From Planctomycetota bacterium (GTDB lineage: Bacteria; Planctomycetota; Phycisphaerae; SM23-33), in assembly GCA_012729725.1 (NCBI GenBank), contig JAAYCO010000205.1, positions 1-39,468 of the forward strand: a DNA stretch of 39,468 nt. Direction: 5' to 3'. The notes beneath the pieces were generated by a model. The model ran no database searches and was not told the DNA's origin. It saw nothing but the letters and a program-made list of their open reading frames with translations. This document shows, in pieces, positions 23,585-31,665 of this stretch (the stretch's first letter is position 1; each line of letters begins with the position of its first letter). Both the position numbers and the translations under genes were made by a program.

Positions 23585-26278
23585 TTATTCGCCAAACACG
23601 GCAGGCTGATTCGTTGTCACTACCACAAAATACCCGCCGCCCAGGTACTTTTCTCCAACCCGCCGCACTTCCTGGGGCGTTACCTTGCCGTAAATCTCGT
23701 TCATGCGGTCAAGATAGTTATAACCCCTGCCGACAAGTTCGGACAGGGCGGAGTTCAGGGCCAACTCGCTCATCGACTGGCTGTCGAGAATGTCGGCAGT
23801 GAGGATGGTGTTCACCGCCCGATCCACCTCCTCTTGCGTCGGCGTGTACTGGGCGGCTTCTTCGAGCGATTTGGTGATAATATCCACCACCTGCGGCGCG
23901 TTTTCGGGCTGACATGCGGCATAGGCCATAAAAGCGCCCGGCGCAAGCCCGGCCCAGTTGGCGGCATGAACCACGTACACGAGCTCGCGTCCCCTGAGCC
24001 GATTGTGCAGCCATCCCGACGGAAGCCTATAACCGCTTATAATTGTGTCAAGAACGTCGATTGCGGCGCAATCTTCGAGGTTGTCCAGCGTTGTTCCGGG
24101 GGCGTAGACGACGACGGCAGAGCCCACGTTGGATGTTGTCACCACTTGCGGCTGCCGGCTGAAGTCGCCCACCGGCGCCAGGGACGGCAGAGTGTTTTTG
24201 CCCTCGGGCATCGCGCCGAAAAGCTCGACGATTCGCTTCTCCACCGCCTGGTCGTCGAAGTTGCCCCAGATGGAAAGAACGCTCGATCCCGCTCGCACAT
24301 GATCGGCGTGCCACTTGCGAAGATCCTCAGTCTTCAGCGAGGCGACCACCGTTTCGTCGCCCGCTGAATGCATGCGGTAGGGCGAGTCGTTGAAGAACAA
24401 TCTCCGGGCGTGCTTGAAGGCCTCGGGGATGAGTTCCTGATCGACGCGCCGTATGGCTTGCACCAGGTTTGGCCGCAGTATCTCCAGTTCGGAATCATCG
24501 AAGGTTGGTTTGAGAATGACGTCGGCGAAGATATCGAGCGCCTCGTCGAACTGGTCGCCCAGCACCGTCGATTGCCAGACGAACGAGTTGTTGCCGTTTA
24601 TGCCCGAGATGCCGCCGCCGGCATGGTCGAAGAACTCTGCGATCTGCAGGGCGTTTCGCTTTCCGGCGCCCTTTGTGGTCATGGCGGCCATGGCGGCGCC
24701 GATGCCGTTGGTCTTGTCGTTCTCGATCATCAATCCGCCTTCGGTGACCATCGCCATGGACACCAGTTCGACGGCGCTGGTGCTCTTAAGGATTACGCGC
24801 AGGCCGTTAGGCAGGGTGATCATGCGGGCGGGCTGCTCCGGCGACTGAGACGTCTGCGCGTTGCCGGTCGCAGCGGCCTGCTCGGCGGGCGTCATGCGCG
24901 TTATCACCATCGCGTCGGGCGTAAGATATTTGCGAGCCACGGCGAGGACATCCTCGGCAGAGACCTGCTGTATGCGCTTGGTGTAGTTGGACGAAAATTC
25001 CGCATCGCCCGTCGATATGAAGTCCATTCCGATTACATCCGCGATGGACTGCGCCGATTGCTGCGAGTAAACGTGATCGGCAACCTTCTGCCGCTTGGCC
25101 CGGAGAAGTTCCTGATCCGTTATGCCGTCGGCGAGCACCTTGGCGATTTCGTCCATCAGGGCTTGTTCGGCGAGGTCGGCCTTGTCCGGCGCGGTCTTGA
25201 ACGTGAACGTAAAGAGGCCTTTGCCCCAATTGGGCGTCCATGAGCTTGACGATATGGACGTCACCAGCATCTGTCGTTCAAGCCTTTCGACCAGCCGGCT
25301 GGACCTGCCGTTAGTAAGGGCGTAGCTCAGAACATCCAGCGCGTAGAGATCTTCGTGAACCAGGGGAATGGTCTGGAAACTGGTGTATTGCGTGGTTTCC
25401 TTCACCTTCGCGTTGGGCAGGATCAGCCGGCGAACACCGGCGAATGGCTCGACTGTCGGCAGCACGCGGCTGGGCGTTCGACCCTGGCGCTGCGGGCCGA
25501 TCGCCTTGATGACGCGATTGACCGCGAAATCGGCCTCAACGTTGCCCACGATGACAATAACCATATTCTGCGGCACGTATGACGCGGCATGATACTGGCG
25601 AACGTCGTCGTAAGTCAGTTCGGCAAGCGGTTTGGCGTAGCCGATCACAGGCACTGCGGCCGGGTGGCTGCCGAAGGCGTTCGACGCGTGCGCCTGCCAC
25701 AGCATTCTGCCCGGCGAGTCTTTGCCAAGCTCCAGTTCGCGCTGCACAACGCCGTGCTCGCGGGTGAAGTCGGCTTCGGTGAACGTCGGGCGGGCCATCC
25801 ACTCGCAGATCAGGTCGATGCACTCGCCCGCCTTGGTGCTCAGGGCGGAGATGTAGTACGTCGTGTAATCCAGTGACGTTCCGGCGTTGGACTGCCCGCC
25901 GATCCTGCTGATGCGATCGTCCCTTTGAGCCTTGGCCTCGTCATCTTTGGCGGCCGAGCCGTCGCGATCATGTTCGGCGCCCATGGCCACAAGATGCTCG
26001 GTAAGGTGCGAGATCCCCGCGCCCAGCCACTGAGACTCGTAGATTCCGCCGGTTTTCACGTAGCTCTGGACGTGGACGGTGGATGTTGTTCGCAGCGGGC
26101 GGACTATTACCGTCATGTCGTTGCTCAGGCGGACGACGGTGAGTGAAGGCTTGGATACAAGAATCTGGTCAACGGACGCGGCTGACGTTTCGCTTTTGGG
26201 TTCAGCCGGGGCTTGGGCAAACGTGGCGACGGCGCTCGCCAACAGGACGGTCAGCAGCGATAACACCCGCTTGTTCAT
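23585..26278 (-). CDS. M16-family zinc metallopeptidase, periplasmic, two-half single chain
   Basis: The ATG at 26278 has an AGGAG site at 7 nt and starts a signal peptide cut near FAQAPA, giving an 897-residue precursor. The N-terminal half has the inverted zinc motif HLTEH (91-95) and the distal glutamate in REHGVVQREL (E181). The loop between them is enlarged by a charged stretch (EHDRDGSAAKDDEAKAQRDD). The second half, from about residue 475 (ITLPNGLRVILK), has the M16 fold but NGIGAAMAA where a zinc motif would be, so it is the inactive half, as in pitrilysin-type and processing peptidases. It probably degrades peptides in the periplasm. Confidence 0.9.
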   Translation of the reverse strand: MNKRVLSLLTVLLASAVATFAQAPAEPKSETSAASVDQILVSKPSLTVVRLSNDMTVIVRPLRTTSTVHVQSYVKTGGIYESQWLGAGISHLTEHLVAMGAEHDRDGSAAKDDEAKAQRDDRISRIGGQSNAGTSLDYTTYYISALSTKAGECIDLICEWMARPTFTEADFTREHGVVQRELELGKDSPGRMLWQAHASNAFGSHPAAVPVIGYAKPLAELTYDDVRQYHAASYVPQNMVIVIVGNVEADFAVNRVIKAIGPQRQGRTPSRVLPTVEPFAGVRRLILPNAKVKETTQYTSFQTIPLVHEDLYALDVLSYALTNGRSSRLVERLERQMLVTSISSSSWTPNWGKGLFTFTFKTAPDKADLAEQALMDEIAKVLADGITDQELLRAKRQKVADHVYSQQSAQSIADVIGMDFISTGDAEFSSNYTKRIQQVSAEDVLAVARKYLTPDAMVITRMTPAEQAAATGNAQTSQSPEQPARMITLPNGLRVILKSTSAVELVSMAMVTEGGLMIENDKTNGIGAAMAAMTTKGAGKRNALQIAEFFDHAGGGISGINGNNSFVWQSTVLGDQFDEALDIFADVILKPTFDDSELEILRPNLVQAIRRVDQELIPEAFKHARRLFFNDSPYRMHSAGDETVVASLKTEDLRKWHADHVRAGSSVLSIWGNFDDQAVEKRIVELFGAMPEGKNTLPSLAPVGDFSRQPQVVTTSNVGSAVVVYAPGTTLDNLEDCAAIDVLDTIISGYRLPSGWLHNRLRGRELVYVVHAANWAGLAPGAFMAYAACQPENAPQVVDIITKSLEEAAQYTPTQEEVDRAVNTILTADILDSQSMSELALNSALSELVGRGYNYLDRMNEIYGKVTPQEVRRVGEKYLGGGYFVVVTTNQPAVFGE

Positions 26279-26395
26279 CAAAACGCTCCTGGTAATAGGA
26301 ATCAGTTGCATTAGTTCAACAACGCCCCTGTTTCCCCCGGCGTTGGATTTACTACCGCCCGCGGGGCCAAAAAAGTTCGGCCCTTCAGGATGCTG

Positions 26396-26884
26396 CTACT
26401 GCTTGGCGGCGTCGCTTTCGGGCTTGGCTTCAACGCTGTTGAGATACGCCAGAGTGCGGTCAAGCTCGTTGCGAAGGTGACGGACCCTCAGCAGGCTGCG
26501 GACGCGAGTCAGAAGCTCCAGCCGGTTGACGGGCTTGCTGATGAAGTCGTCGGTTCCGCTTTCCACCCCGCGCTCGATGTCGGAAAGCTCGTTGAGGGCG
26601 GTGACCATTATGATCGGAATTTCTCGCGTTCGCGGGTCGCTCTTGAGTTTGCGGCAGACCTCGAAACCGCTCATGCGGGGCATCATCACGTCAAGCAGAA
26701 TGAGATCGGGCGTGAGCGTCTGCATCTTCTCCAACGCGTCGACGCCGTCGCAGGCGGTCACAACCTGGCATTCCAGGGCATCAAGATACGCAACCAGAAG
26801 CTCAAGATTCTGCGGGTTGTCGTCGACGACCAGCACGGTGCTGTTGGCGAAGGATGTCTCTTCGGTTACCTGATCTTCCGACAT
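26396..26884 (-). CDS. Single-domain response regulator
   Basis: The 162-residue protein is a receiver domain: acidic pair D21/D22, phosphoacceptor D65 in LILLDVMMP, T95 and K117 in FISKPVN. The PleD-type segment RVRSLLRVRHLRNELDRT follows. There is no output domain; the C-terminal helix and polar tail (about 130-162) may serve protein contacts. The ATG has an AGGAG site at 7 nt. The cognate histidine kinase is not in the window. Confidence 0.94.
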   Translation of the reverse strand: MSEDQVTEETSFANSTVLVVDDNPQNLELLVAYLDALECQVVTACDGVDALEKMQTLTPDLILLDVMMPRMSGFEVCRKLKSDPRTREIPIIMVTALNELSDIERGVESGTDDFISKPVNRLELLTRVRSLLRVRHLRNELDRTLAYLNSVEAKPESDAAKQ

Positions 26885-26961
26885 TCAGTGTCTCCTGTGC
26901 TTGACCTGGTTAAGCACATAGCGTAGCCCGTCGCGGCCCTAATCGCAATGCTCCTGCACCG

Positions 26962-28140
26962 CTATTTGAAAGACGCCGCCTCATGGATGATATCCGCCAG
27001 AACCGAGTTGCTCAGAAAAAAGGCGTCCGGCGAGAGCCTGAGCCGATCGTCAACAATCAGCAGGCCCATCCCGGCGTACTTGCCGATGCTCTGCGGAAAC
27101 GTCTCGAGGGGGTCGGCGCCGAAGCGCTCGATCATCGAGCGTCGTTCGACGCCGTCGCAGAGTCTCAAAGACAGCATCAGCGTCTCGGCCATGTTCATCG
27201 GCCAGTCCAGCGTCTCGCTGTCGCATGGGCAGGGTTGGCGATTTTGGACGGCGTTAAGCCAACTGTGAATGTCCCGGCGGTTCGTCCGCCGCACGCCCGC
27301 GATGTAGCTCGCTGCCGACGGGCCGACGCCCAGATAAGGCATGTTCCGCCAGTACGTCATATTGTGAACGCAACGAGCGCCGTCGACGCAGAAGTTCGAT
27401 ATTTCGTAACGTTCCAGCCCGGCGGCGGCGAGCATTTCCACAGCCGAGCCGTAGCACGCCTGTTGCAGGTCGTCAGGCATCTCTTCAACACGTCCCGCGT
27501 GAAGATCGTCATGCAGTGCAGTTCCGTCCTCGAAGCTCAGCGCGTAGCAACTGACGTGTCGCGGGGCAAGATCGATCGTTGCCCCCAGCGTGCGCCGCCA
27601 GGAATCAAGCGACTGGCCCGGAATGCCGTAGATGAGATCCAGACTGAAGTTCGCCAGCCCATTTGCCCGCAACAGATGCACTGCCGTTTCGACCTGTGCG
27701 GCGTTGTGCAGCCTGCCCAGAGCGGCAAGTTCGTCGTCCGCCAGCGATTGCACGCCAACGCTGACGCGATTCACGCCGGCGGATGCAAGAACAGCAGCGA
27801 CTTCTTCCGTCAGGGAATCAGGATTCGCCTCAACGGTGAACTCCGTCCGCGGCCCGGCGAGGCGCGCTACGCCTTCGAGCAGGCGGCGAAGGTTGTCGGC
27901 TTCGAGAATGGTGGGGGTTCCGCCGCCGACGAATATGCTGTTGACGGGGGATTCCAGCACATTTTCGTGAATCTGCAGTTCCCCAAGCAGGGCGTCAACA
28001 ACCCTTGCGGGTGGGGTATTGCCGGAATCGCATGAGAAGAAGTCGCAATAGCGGCACTTTCGGCGGCACAGCGGCACGTGAACGTAAAGCGCGCCGGCGC
28101 GAGCGGGAATGCGATTTTTCTTCAAGGTTTGGCGTGACAT
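26962..28140 (-). CDS. hemW: Heme chaperone HemW (radical SAM, coproporphyrinogen oxidase-like)
   Basis: The 392-residue product starts at the ATG at 28140; the longer open frame upstream is antisense to the FHA gene. The radical-SAM cluster motif is CRRKCRYC (25-32, CxxxCxxC) followed by DFFSC, then IFVGGGTPT (GGGTP), TVEANPDS, GVNRVSVGVQS and LIYGIPGQ. The C-terminal HemN-like domain (YEISNFC, HNMTYWRNMPYLGVGPSA) is complete. HemW lacks the extra N-terminal region of HemN and is now seen as a heme-delivery protein rather than an oxidase. Confidence 0.93.
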   Translation of the reverse strand: MSRQTLKKNRIPARAGALYVHVPLCRRKCRYCDFFSCDSGNTPPARVVDALLGELQIHENVLESPVNSIFVGGGTPTILEADNLRRLLEGVARLAGPRTEFTVEANPDSLTEEVAAVLASAGVNRVSVGVQSLADDELAALGRLHNAAQVETAVHLLRANGLANFSLDLIYGIPGQSLDSWRRTLGATIDLAPRHVSCYALSFEDGTALHDDLHAGRVEEMPDDLQQACYGSAVEMLAAAGLERYEISNFCVDGARCVHNMTYWRNMPYLGVGPSAASYIAGVRRTNRRDIHSWLNAVQNRQPCPCDSETLDWPMNMAETLMLSLRLCDGVERRSMIERFGADPLETFPQSIGKYAGMGLLIVDDRLRLSPDAFFLSNSVLADIIHEAASFK

Positions 28141-28221
28141 TTTAACCGGAAATACAATATCATAATGCTGTTGTCCTCTGCTACAGTCATGCAGGTAATG
28201 TGTTGAGTAAGGGTAAATGCC

Positions 28222-28725
28222 ATGGACGTTAAACTGGTGATGTTCAAGACAAACGGCCAGCGAAAGGAATTCCCTGTCACAAATCCCCGAACGGTGATTG
28301 GCAGGGGGGAGGACTGCGACCTGCGAATCCCGCTGGTAAGCGTATCCCGGCATCATTGCCACATAGACTGCAGCGCCGAATCGTTCAGAATCAAGGATCT
28401 TGGTTCTTCCAACGGCACGTACGTCAACAACACCAGGATTACGGAAGTCTCGATCAAGGCGGGCGACCGCCTGGCTGTCGGGCCGGTTGTTCTTACGCTT
28501 CAGGTGGACGGCAAGCCCGAGCAAATACACCCCGCGCCCGCGGCCGCCAAGAGCGACCATGCGTCCGAGGAACCGGATATCGATTTCGAATCTGAGATTC
28601 CCGCCCGGCCAAAGGCAAGCAAGGCCAAAGCCAAACCCCAACCTGTCATCGAAGGCGATATGGACGCGATTGCCGCGCTTGAATCGCTGGCGTTGGATAA
28701 AGATGACGAAGACGCCAAGTCCTGA
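28222..28725 (+). CDS. FHA-domain protein
   Basis: The 167-residue protein begins with a forkhead-associated domain (about 1-95), which binds phosphothreonine peptides. All the classical residues are present: G27/R28 (VIGRG), S42-R43-H44 (VSRHH) and N64-G65-T66 (GSSNGTYVN). The tail (100-167) alternates acidic and lysine/alanine-rich stretches and looks disordered. It is divergent from hemW. No Ser/Thr kinase gene is present here, so its partner must lie elsewhere. Confidence 0.92.
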   Translation: MDVKLVMFKTNGQRKEFPVTNPRTVIGRGEDCDLRIPLVSVSRHHCHIDCSAESFRIKDLGSSNGTYVNNTRITEVSIKAGDRLAVGPVVLTLQVDGKPEQIHPAPAAAKSDHASEEPDIDFESEIPARPKASKAKAKPQPVIEGDMDAIAALESLALDKDDEDAKS

Positions 28726-28772
28726 CGTCGCCCCCGCGTGAATCTCTGGCAGTGAACCTGCAAAACTGCGCG

Positions 28773-28804
28773 CAAAAGCCTGTGCGCATTATGCGACGCA
28801 GGCT
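28773..28804 (-). terminator. Intrinsic terminator of the 42-aa basic protein gene
   Basis: The segment 28777-28804 folds into a long hairpin with outer arms AGCCTGTG and CGCAGGCT (8 bp including one G-T), an inner stem CGC/GCG, and one unpaired A on one side. On the minus strand it is followed at once by TTTT (28776-28773). It starts 14 nt after the stop codon at 28819. Confidence 0.55.
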
Positions 28805-28818
28805 GTGGATGATTTCTA

Positions 28819-28947
28819 TCAGCTATTTGCTTTGGCGGCCCGTGCAGCTTCCTTGCGAGCACGCTCTTTTCGCTTCCGCGGCGCGTTCCTCTCGCGAGAT
28901 GCCTTCTGATCCGCCATCCGCACGACCCAACGTTCTTTCCGACGCAT
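28819..28947 (-). CDS. Small, highly basic protein, 42 aa, unknown function
   Basis: The frame starts MRRKERWVVRMADQ and ends RKEAARAAKANS. Nearly half of its residues are K, R or H, and it contains no cysteine. The ATG has a GGGAG site at 8 nt spacing. A -10/-35 pair lies upstream (29001-29029) and a hairpin plus T-run lies just downstream, so all parts of a small gene are present. The composition suggests RNA or ribosome binding, but I see no match to a known ribosomal protein family. Alternatively the transcript could be a small RNA with an incidental frame. Confidence 0.6.
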   Translation of the reverse strand: MRRKERWVVRMADQKASRERNAPRKRKERARKEAARAAKANS

Positions 28948-29000
28948 TTTGCTGACTCCCGAGTAATCAGGTTATCTTAATGCTCAACAACAAGCGAGGC

Positions 29001-29029
29001 ATTGTAACCCCCTCAGCCTCAAGTTGCAA
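29001..29029 (-). promoter_or_regulatory. Candidate promoter of the 42-aa basic protein gene
   Basis: On the minus strand, TTGCAA (29029-29024) and TACAAT (29006-29001, five of six) are 17 bp apart. The start near 28994 gives a leader of about 47 nt with the GGGAG site. It lies 110 bp from the divergent hisS promoter. Confidence 0.45.
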
Positions 29030-29139
29030 CGGACTCTGCACAAGGTTTGCCCAGAAAGTGTGGCAAGGCCGGCGCCACGACAGATTGATAATCATCCGCC
29101 TTGGCGTTATCTTATCCATCGGCATCGGTCCGGCAGGCG

Positions 29140-29169
29140 TTGGCGTAACAAGCCGGCGTGCTCTATAAT
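29140..29169 (+). promoter_or_regulatory. Candidate promoter of hisS
   Basis: TTGGCG (29140-29145) and a perfect TATAAT (29164-29169) are separated by 18 bp. The start near 29176 leaves a leader of about 25 nt containing GGAAGG (29186-29191). A TCCGCC/GGCGGA dyad (29169-29174 with 29183-29188) overlaps the start region and ribosome binding site, but most of its left arm would be upstream of the transcript. Confidence 0.55.
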
Positions 29170-29199
29170 CCGCCTTTGCATTGGCGGAAGGATGATGAA

Positions 29200-30510
29200 A
29201 TGAGTTTCAAGGCTGTCAAGGGCACGCGGGACTTCTACCCTGAGATCATGCGCGTGCGGAATTACATATTCGACGCATGGCGGCGGGTGTCGCTGCGAAA
29301 CGGGTTCGAGGAATTCGATTCGCCGATCTTCGAGTATCTCGAATTGTTCACCGCCAAGAGCGGCCAGGAGATTGCGTCGCAGTTGTTCAACTTCACCGAC
29401 CGCGGCGGAAGGTCGCTGGCTATCAGGCCCGAGATAACCCCGTCGCTGGCGAGGATGGTCAACGCGAAAATCAACTCTCTGGCCCGCCCGATCAAGTGGT
29501 TCTCAATGCCCCGGCTGTGCAGGGCAGAGAACCCCCAGAAGGGCCGGCTGAGGGAGTTCTTCCAGTGGAACGTGGACATTATCGGCGAAACCTCGGAACT
29601 GGCCGACGCCGAGTGCGTCTTTGTGTGCATTGACGCACTGCGTGAACTGGGGCTTTCGCCAGGCGACGTCGCGCTGCGATACAGCAGCAGGGCGTTGCTT
29701 TCGGCGGTGCTCAAGGCGTTGAACACAGCGGAGGATCGCATTCCGGCAGTGACGGCCGCCCTGGACAAGCGCAACAAGGTTCCGCCCGAGGCGTTTGACG
29801 CGATGCTCAAAGAGGCAGCGGGCGACGAGCGCATTGTCGCCGGCGTGGCGAAGTTCGCGGCAATGGAAGAGGGCTGCCTTGAGGCGTCGAAGATATGCCA
29901 GGAGCTGAATATTGGCCAGACGCCCGAAATCGCGGCTGCGTGCCAGTCGCTTGCGTCGTTCCGGGCGGCGCTGGACAGGTTCGGCATTGGCCAATGGTGC
30001 AGGTACGATGCCGGCGTGGTCCGCGGCCTGGCGTACTACACGGGCATCGTCTACGAGGTATTCGACGCGGGCCAGTCGCTGCGCGCCGTCGCCGGCGGGG
30101 GCAGGTACGACAACCTGCTTGAAGTTCTCGGCGGGCCAAAGGTAACCGCAACGGGATTCGGCATGGGCGACGTGGTGCTGGGCATTCTGCTTGAGGAAAA
30201 GGGCAAGTTGCCGCCGCTGCAGGCTCAGGTTGACTGCTTCGTGATCGACGCCGAGGAATCGGCCTTTGATGCGGTGCTTGGGACGGTGTCTCGGCTTAGG
30301 CAGGGCGGCGTCAGCGCGGAATACAGCTACAAGCGGCAGCACATCGGCAAGCAGCTCAAGGAAGCGAACCGTCGCGGCGCCCGCAAGGCGTTGATCGTCA
30401 AGTCCGCCCAGGAGGCGGGTTTGAAGGATCTTGTCACCGGCGACCAGGCCGACATGAGCATGGATGAAGCGGTTGCGGATTTGCTACGGGCATTTGGCGT
30501 CGCCGGCTGA
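29200..30510 (+). CDS. hisS: Histidine--tRNA ligase
   Basis: HisRS attaches histidine to its tRNA. The 436-residue product starts at the ATG after GGAAGG and has the class II aminoacyl-tRNA synthetase motifs. The N terminus is KAVKGTRDFYPE, motif 2 lies around RLCRAENPQKGRLREFFQWNVDIIGE, and the histidine-specific motif is VVRGLAYYTGIVYEVFD. Motif 3 follows in GFGMGDVVL, and a C-terminal anticodon-binding domain spans about 345-436. An in-frame start 14 codons upstream is less likely. It is convergent, with a 2-bp gap, with the methyltransferase gene. Confidence 0.96.
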   Translation: MSFKAVKGTRDFYPEIMRVRNYIFDAWRRVSLRNGFEEFDSPIFEYLELFTAKSGQEIASQLFNFTDRGGRSLAIRPEITPSLARMVNAKINSLARPIKWFSMPRLCRAENPQKGRLREFFQWNVDIIGETSELADAECVFVCIDALRELGLSPGDVALRYSSRALLSAVLKALNTAEDRIPAVTAALDKRNKVPPEAFDAMLKEAAGDERIVAGVAKFAAMEEGCLEASKICQELNIGQTPEIAAACQSLASFRAALDRFGIGQWCRYDAGVVRGLAYYTGIVYEVFDAGQSLRAVAGGGRYDNLLEVLGGPKVTATGFGMGDVVLGILLEEKGKLPPLQAQVDCFVIDAEESAFDAVLGTVSRLRQGGVSAEYSYKRQHIGKQLKEANRRGARKALIVKSAQEAGLKDLVTGDQADMSMDEAVADLLRAFGVAG

Positions 30511-30512
30511 GA

Positions 30513-31082
30513 TTAACTTCTCTTGCGCAACAGCAGCAGGAACTCGGCGTTGCCGCCCTTGCCGATGAGGGGCGATTCGGCAACGGCCTGCAAATCATGA
30601 TGCTCGGCGAGTTTTTCGCAGACGGCCAGGACGGTTGCGGTTGTTTCCGGCCGGCCCAGGGCCTCGTGCGGCTTGCGAGAGCGAAGCTTCGAAGCTTCAT
30701 AGTGCGGCTTGAGCAAAGAGATGATCCTTCCGCCGGGCTTGAGCCACGTCATTGCCGCGGGGACAACCAGTTCCTGCGGGGTCCATGCCACGTCGATAGT
30801 AACAAGGTCAACGTGTTGGGGCGGTGGGGCGTGCAGGGCGTTGGTGCGTTCCATAACCACCACGCGGGGATCTTTGCGAAGCTTCCACGCCAGCTCGCCG
30901 TAGCCGGTGTCAACGGCAAACACCTTGACGGCGCCGCGTTGCAGAAGGCAGTCTGTGAATCCGCCGACATTGCAGCCGAAGTCGGCGCATACAAAATCGC
31001 GGACATCCAACTCGAATGCGTCGAGTGCCCGCGATAGTTTCAAACCGGCCCTGCTGACAAAGCCGGAAGATTCGCTTGTCAT
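30513..31082 (-). CDS. TlyA-like FtsJ/RrmJ-type rRNA methyltransferase lacking the S4 domain
   Basis: The 189-residue protein matches the methyltransferase half of TlyA, a 2'-O-methyltransferase of 16S and 23S rRNA in mycobacteria. FVSRAGLKLSRAL is followed by the SAM-binding loop DFGCNVGGFTDCLLQRGA (34-51), AVDTGYGELAWKLR, DPRVVVMERTNA, TIDVAW (D97) and LLKPHYEA. The SAM loop has NV where TlyA has ST. TlyA is normally about 270 residues with an N-terminal S4 RNA-binding domain, which is absent; no frame upstream supplies it. It follows rpsT by 15 bp, so it is probably expressed with a ribosomal protein. Confidence 0.85.
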   Translation of the reverse strand: MTSESSGFVSRAGLKLSRALDAFELDVRDFVCADFGCNVGGFTDCLLQRGAVKVFAVDTGYGELAWKLRKDPRVVVMERTNALHAPPPQHVDLVTIDVAWTPQELVVPAAMTWLKPGGRIISLLKPHYEASKLRSRKPHEALGRPETTATVLAVCEKLAEHHDLQAVAESPLIGKGGNAEFLLLLRKRS

Positions 31083-31097
31083 AGCAGCTTGGCGGCT

Positions 31098-31361
31098 TTA
31101 CGCCAGCTTGGCCAGCCTTTTGGACAGGCGAGCCTTCTGGCGAGAGGCGGCGTTCTTGTGAATCGTGTTCTTCGAGGCGACTTTGTCGAGCGTGCTGAAG
31201 ACTGCCTTAAGCTGCTCAGTTGCCTTGGCCTTGTCGTTGGCCTTCACGGCATCGTCAAACTCGCGCACGACCTGCTTGATCTGGTCTTTGCGCCAACGAT
31301 TCCTTGCCCGGGCCTTGGTATTCTGGCGAATACGTTTCTTAGCTGATAGCGAGTGTGCCAC
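31098..31361 (-). CDS. rpsT: 30S ribosomal protein S20
   Basis: The 87-residue basic protein starts with AHSLSAKKRIRQN and continues KARARNRWRKDQIKQVVREFDDAV to KNTIHKNAASRQKARLSKRLAKL, the three-helix S20 pattern. The start is a GTG with a GGAG site at 6 nt. It is first in a two-gene unit with the TlyA-like gene. Confidence 0.97.
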   Translation of the reverse strand: MAHSLSAKKRIRQNTKARARNRWRKDQIKQVVREFDDAVKANDKAKATEQLKAVFSTLDKVASKNTIHKNAASRQKARLSKRLAKLA

Positions 31362-31665
31362 TCAATTCTCCAACGTTAGTACTGTCTGTGGTCCAAAGAA
31401 GTGTAGGATTATAACCTTCCGCCGACACAGAACAAGTCTTTTTATCAGTTGACATTAAGCTGTTTTGGGGTAATCTCAGTACATGTGAGTTGGATGATGC
31501 GCCCACGCTCATGGTTCATCTTCCGCAGGCTCATCGCTCTTTGCCTTGGCCGCCCGTTTTGGGCGGCGACAGGAGGCGAGGGATGGACCGTTTAGTGGCC
31601 GCCGTTCCGAGGGGAACGCAGGCCGGTGGCATTCCGGCGGCGACCATCTGAGCGGTCCTGTTTAT
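31362..31665. other. Intergenic region between rpsT and the CPBP protease gene
   Basis: This 304-bp gap holds the rpsT promoter at its left end. It also has a perfect -35-like TTGACA on the plus strand (31449-31454) without a good -10, and a perfect 7-bp hairpin GCCGCCC-GTTTT-GGGCGGC (31549-31567) without a T-run. The hairpin lies 98 bp after the CPBP stop codon and might end that transcript. A 22-codon plus-strand frame (31583-31651) with a GGAGG-like site is too short to call. Confidence 0.4.
31408..31435 (-). promoter_or_regulatory. Promoter of rpsT
   Basis: On the minus strand, TTGTTC (31435-31430) and a perfect TATAAT (31413-31408) are separated by 16 bp. The start near 31401 gives a leader of about 40 nt. 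Confidence 0.6.

Noticed and set aside
28141-28641. Extension of hemW upstream by about 167 codons
   Set aside because: This part is antisense to the FHA gene, and HemW normally starts about 20 residues before its first strand, as with the ATG at 28140.
29169-29188. Riboswitch or attenuator hairpin before hisS
   Set aside because: The predicted transcript start removes most of the left arm, and there is no T-box specifier structure in the short leader.
31449-31477. Plus-strand promoter from the perfect TTGACA
   Set aside because: No acceptable -10 box at 16-18 bp and no gene downstream on that strand.
31583-31651. A 22-codon plus-strand frame with a GGAGG-like site
   Set aside because: Too short, with no promoter or terminator of its own; no support beyond chance.
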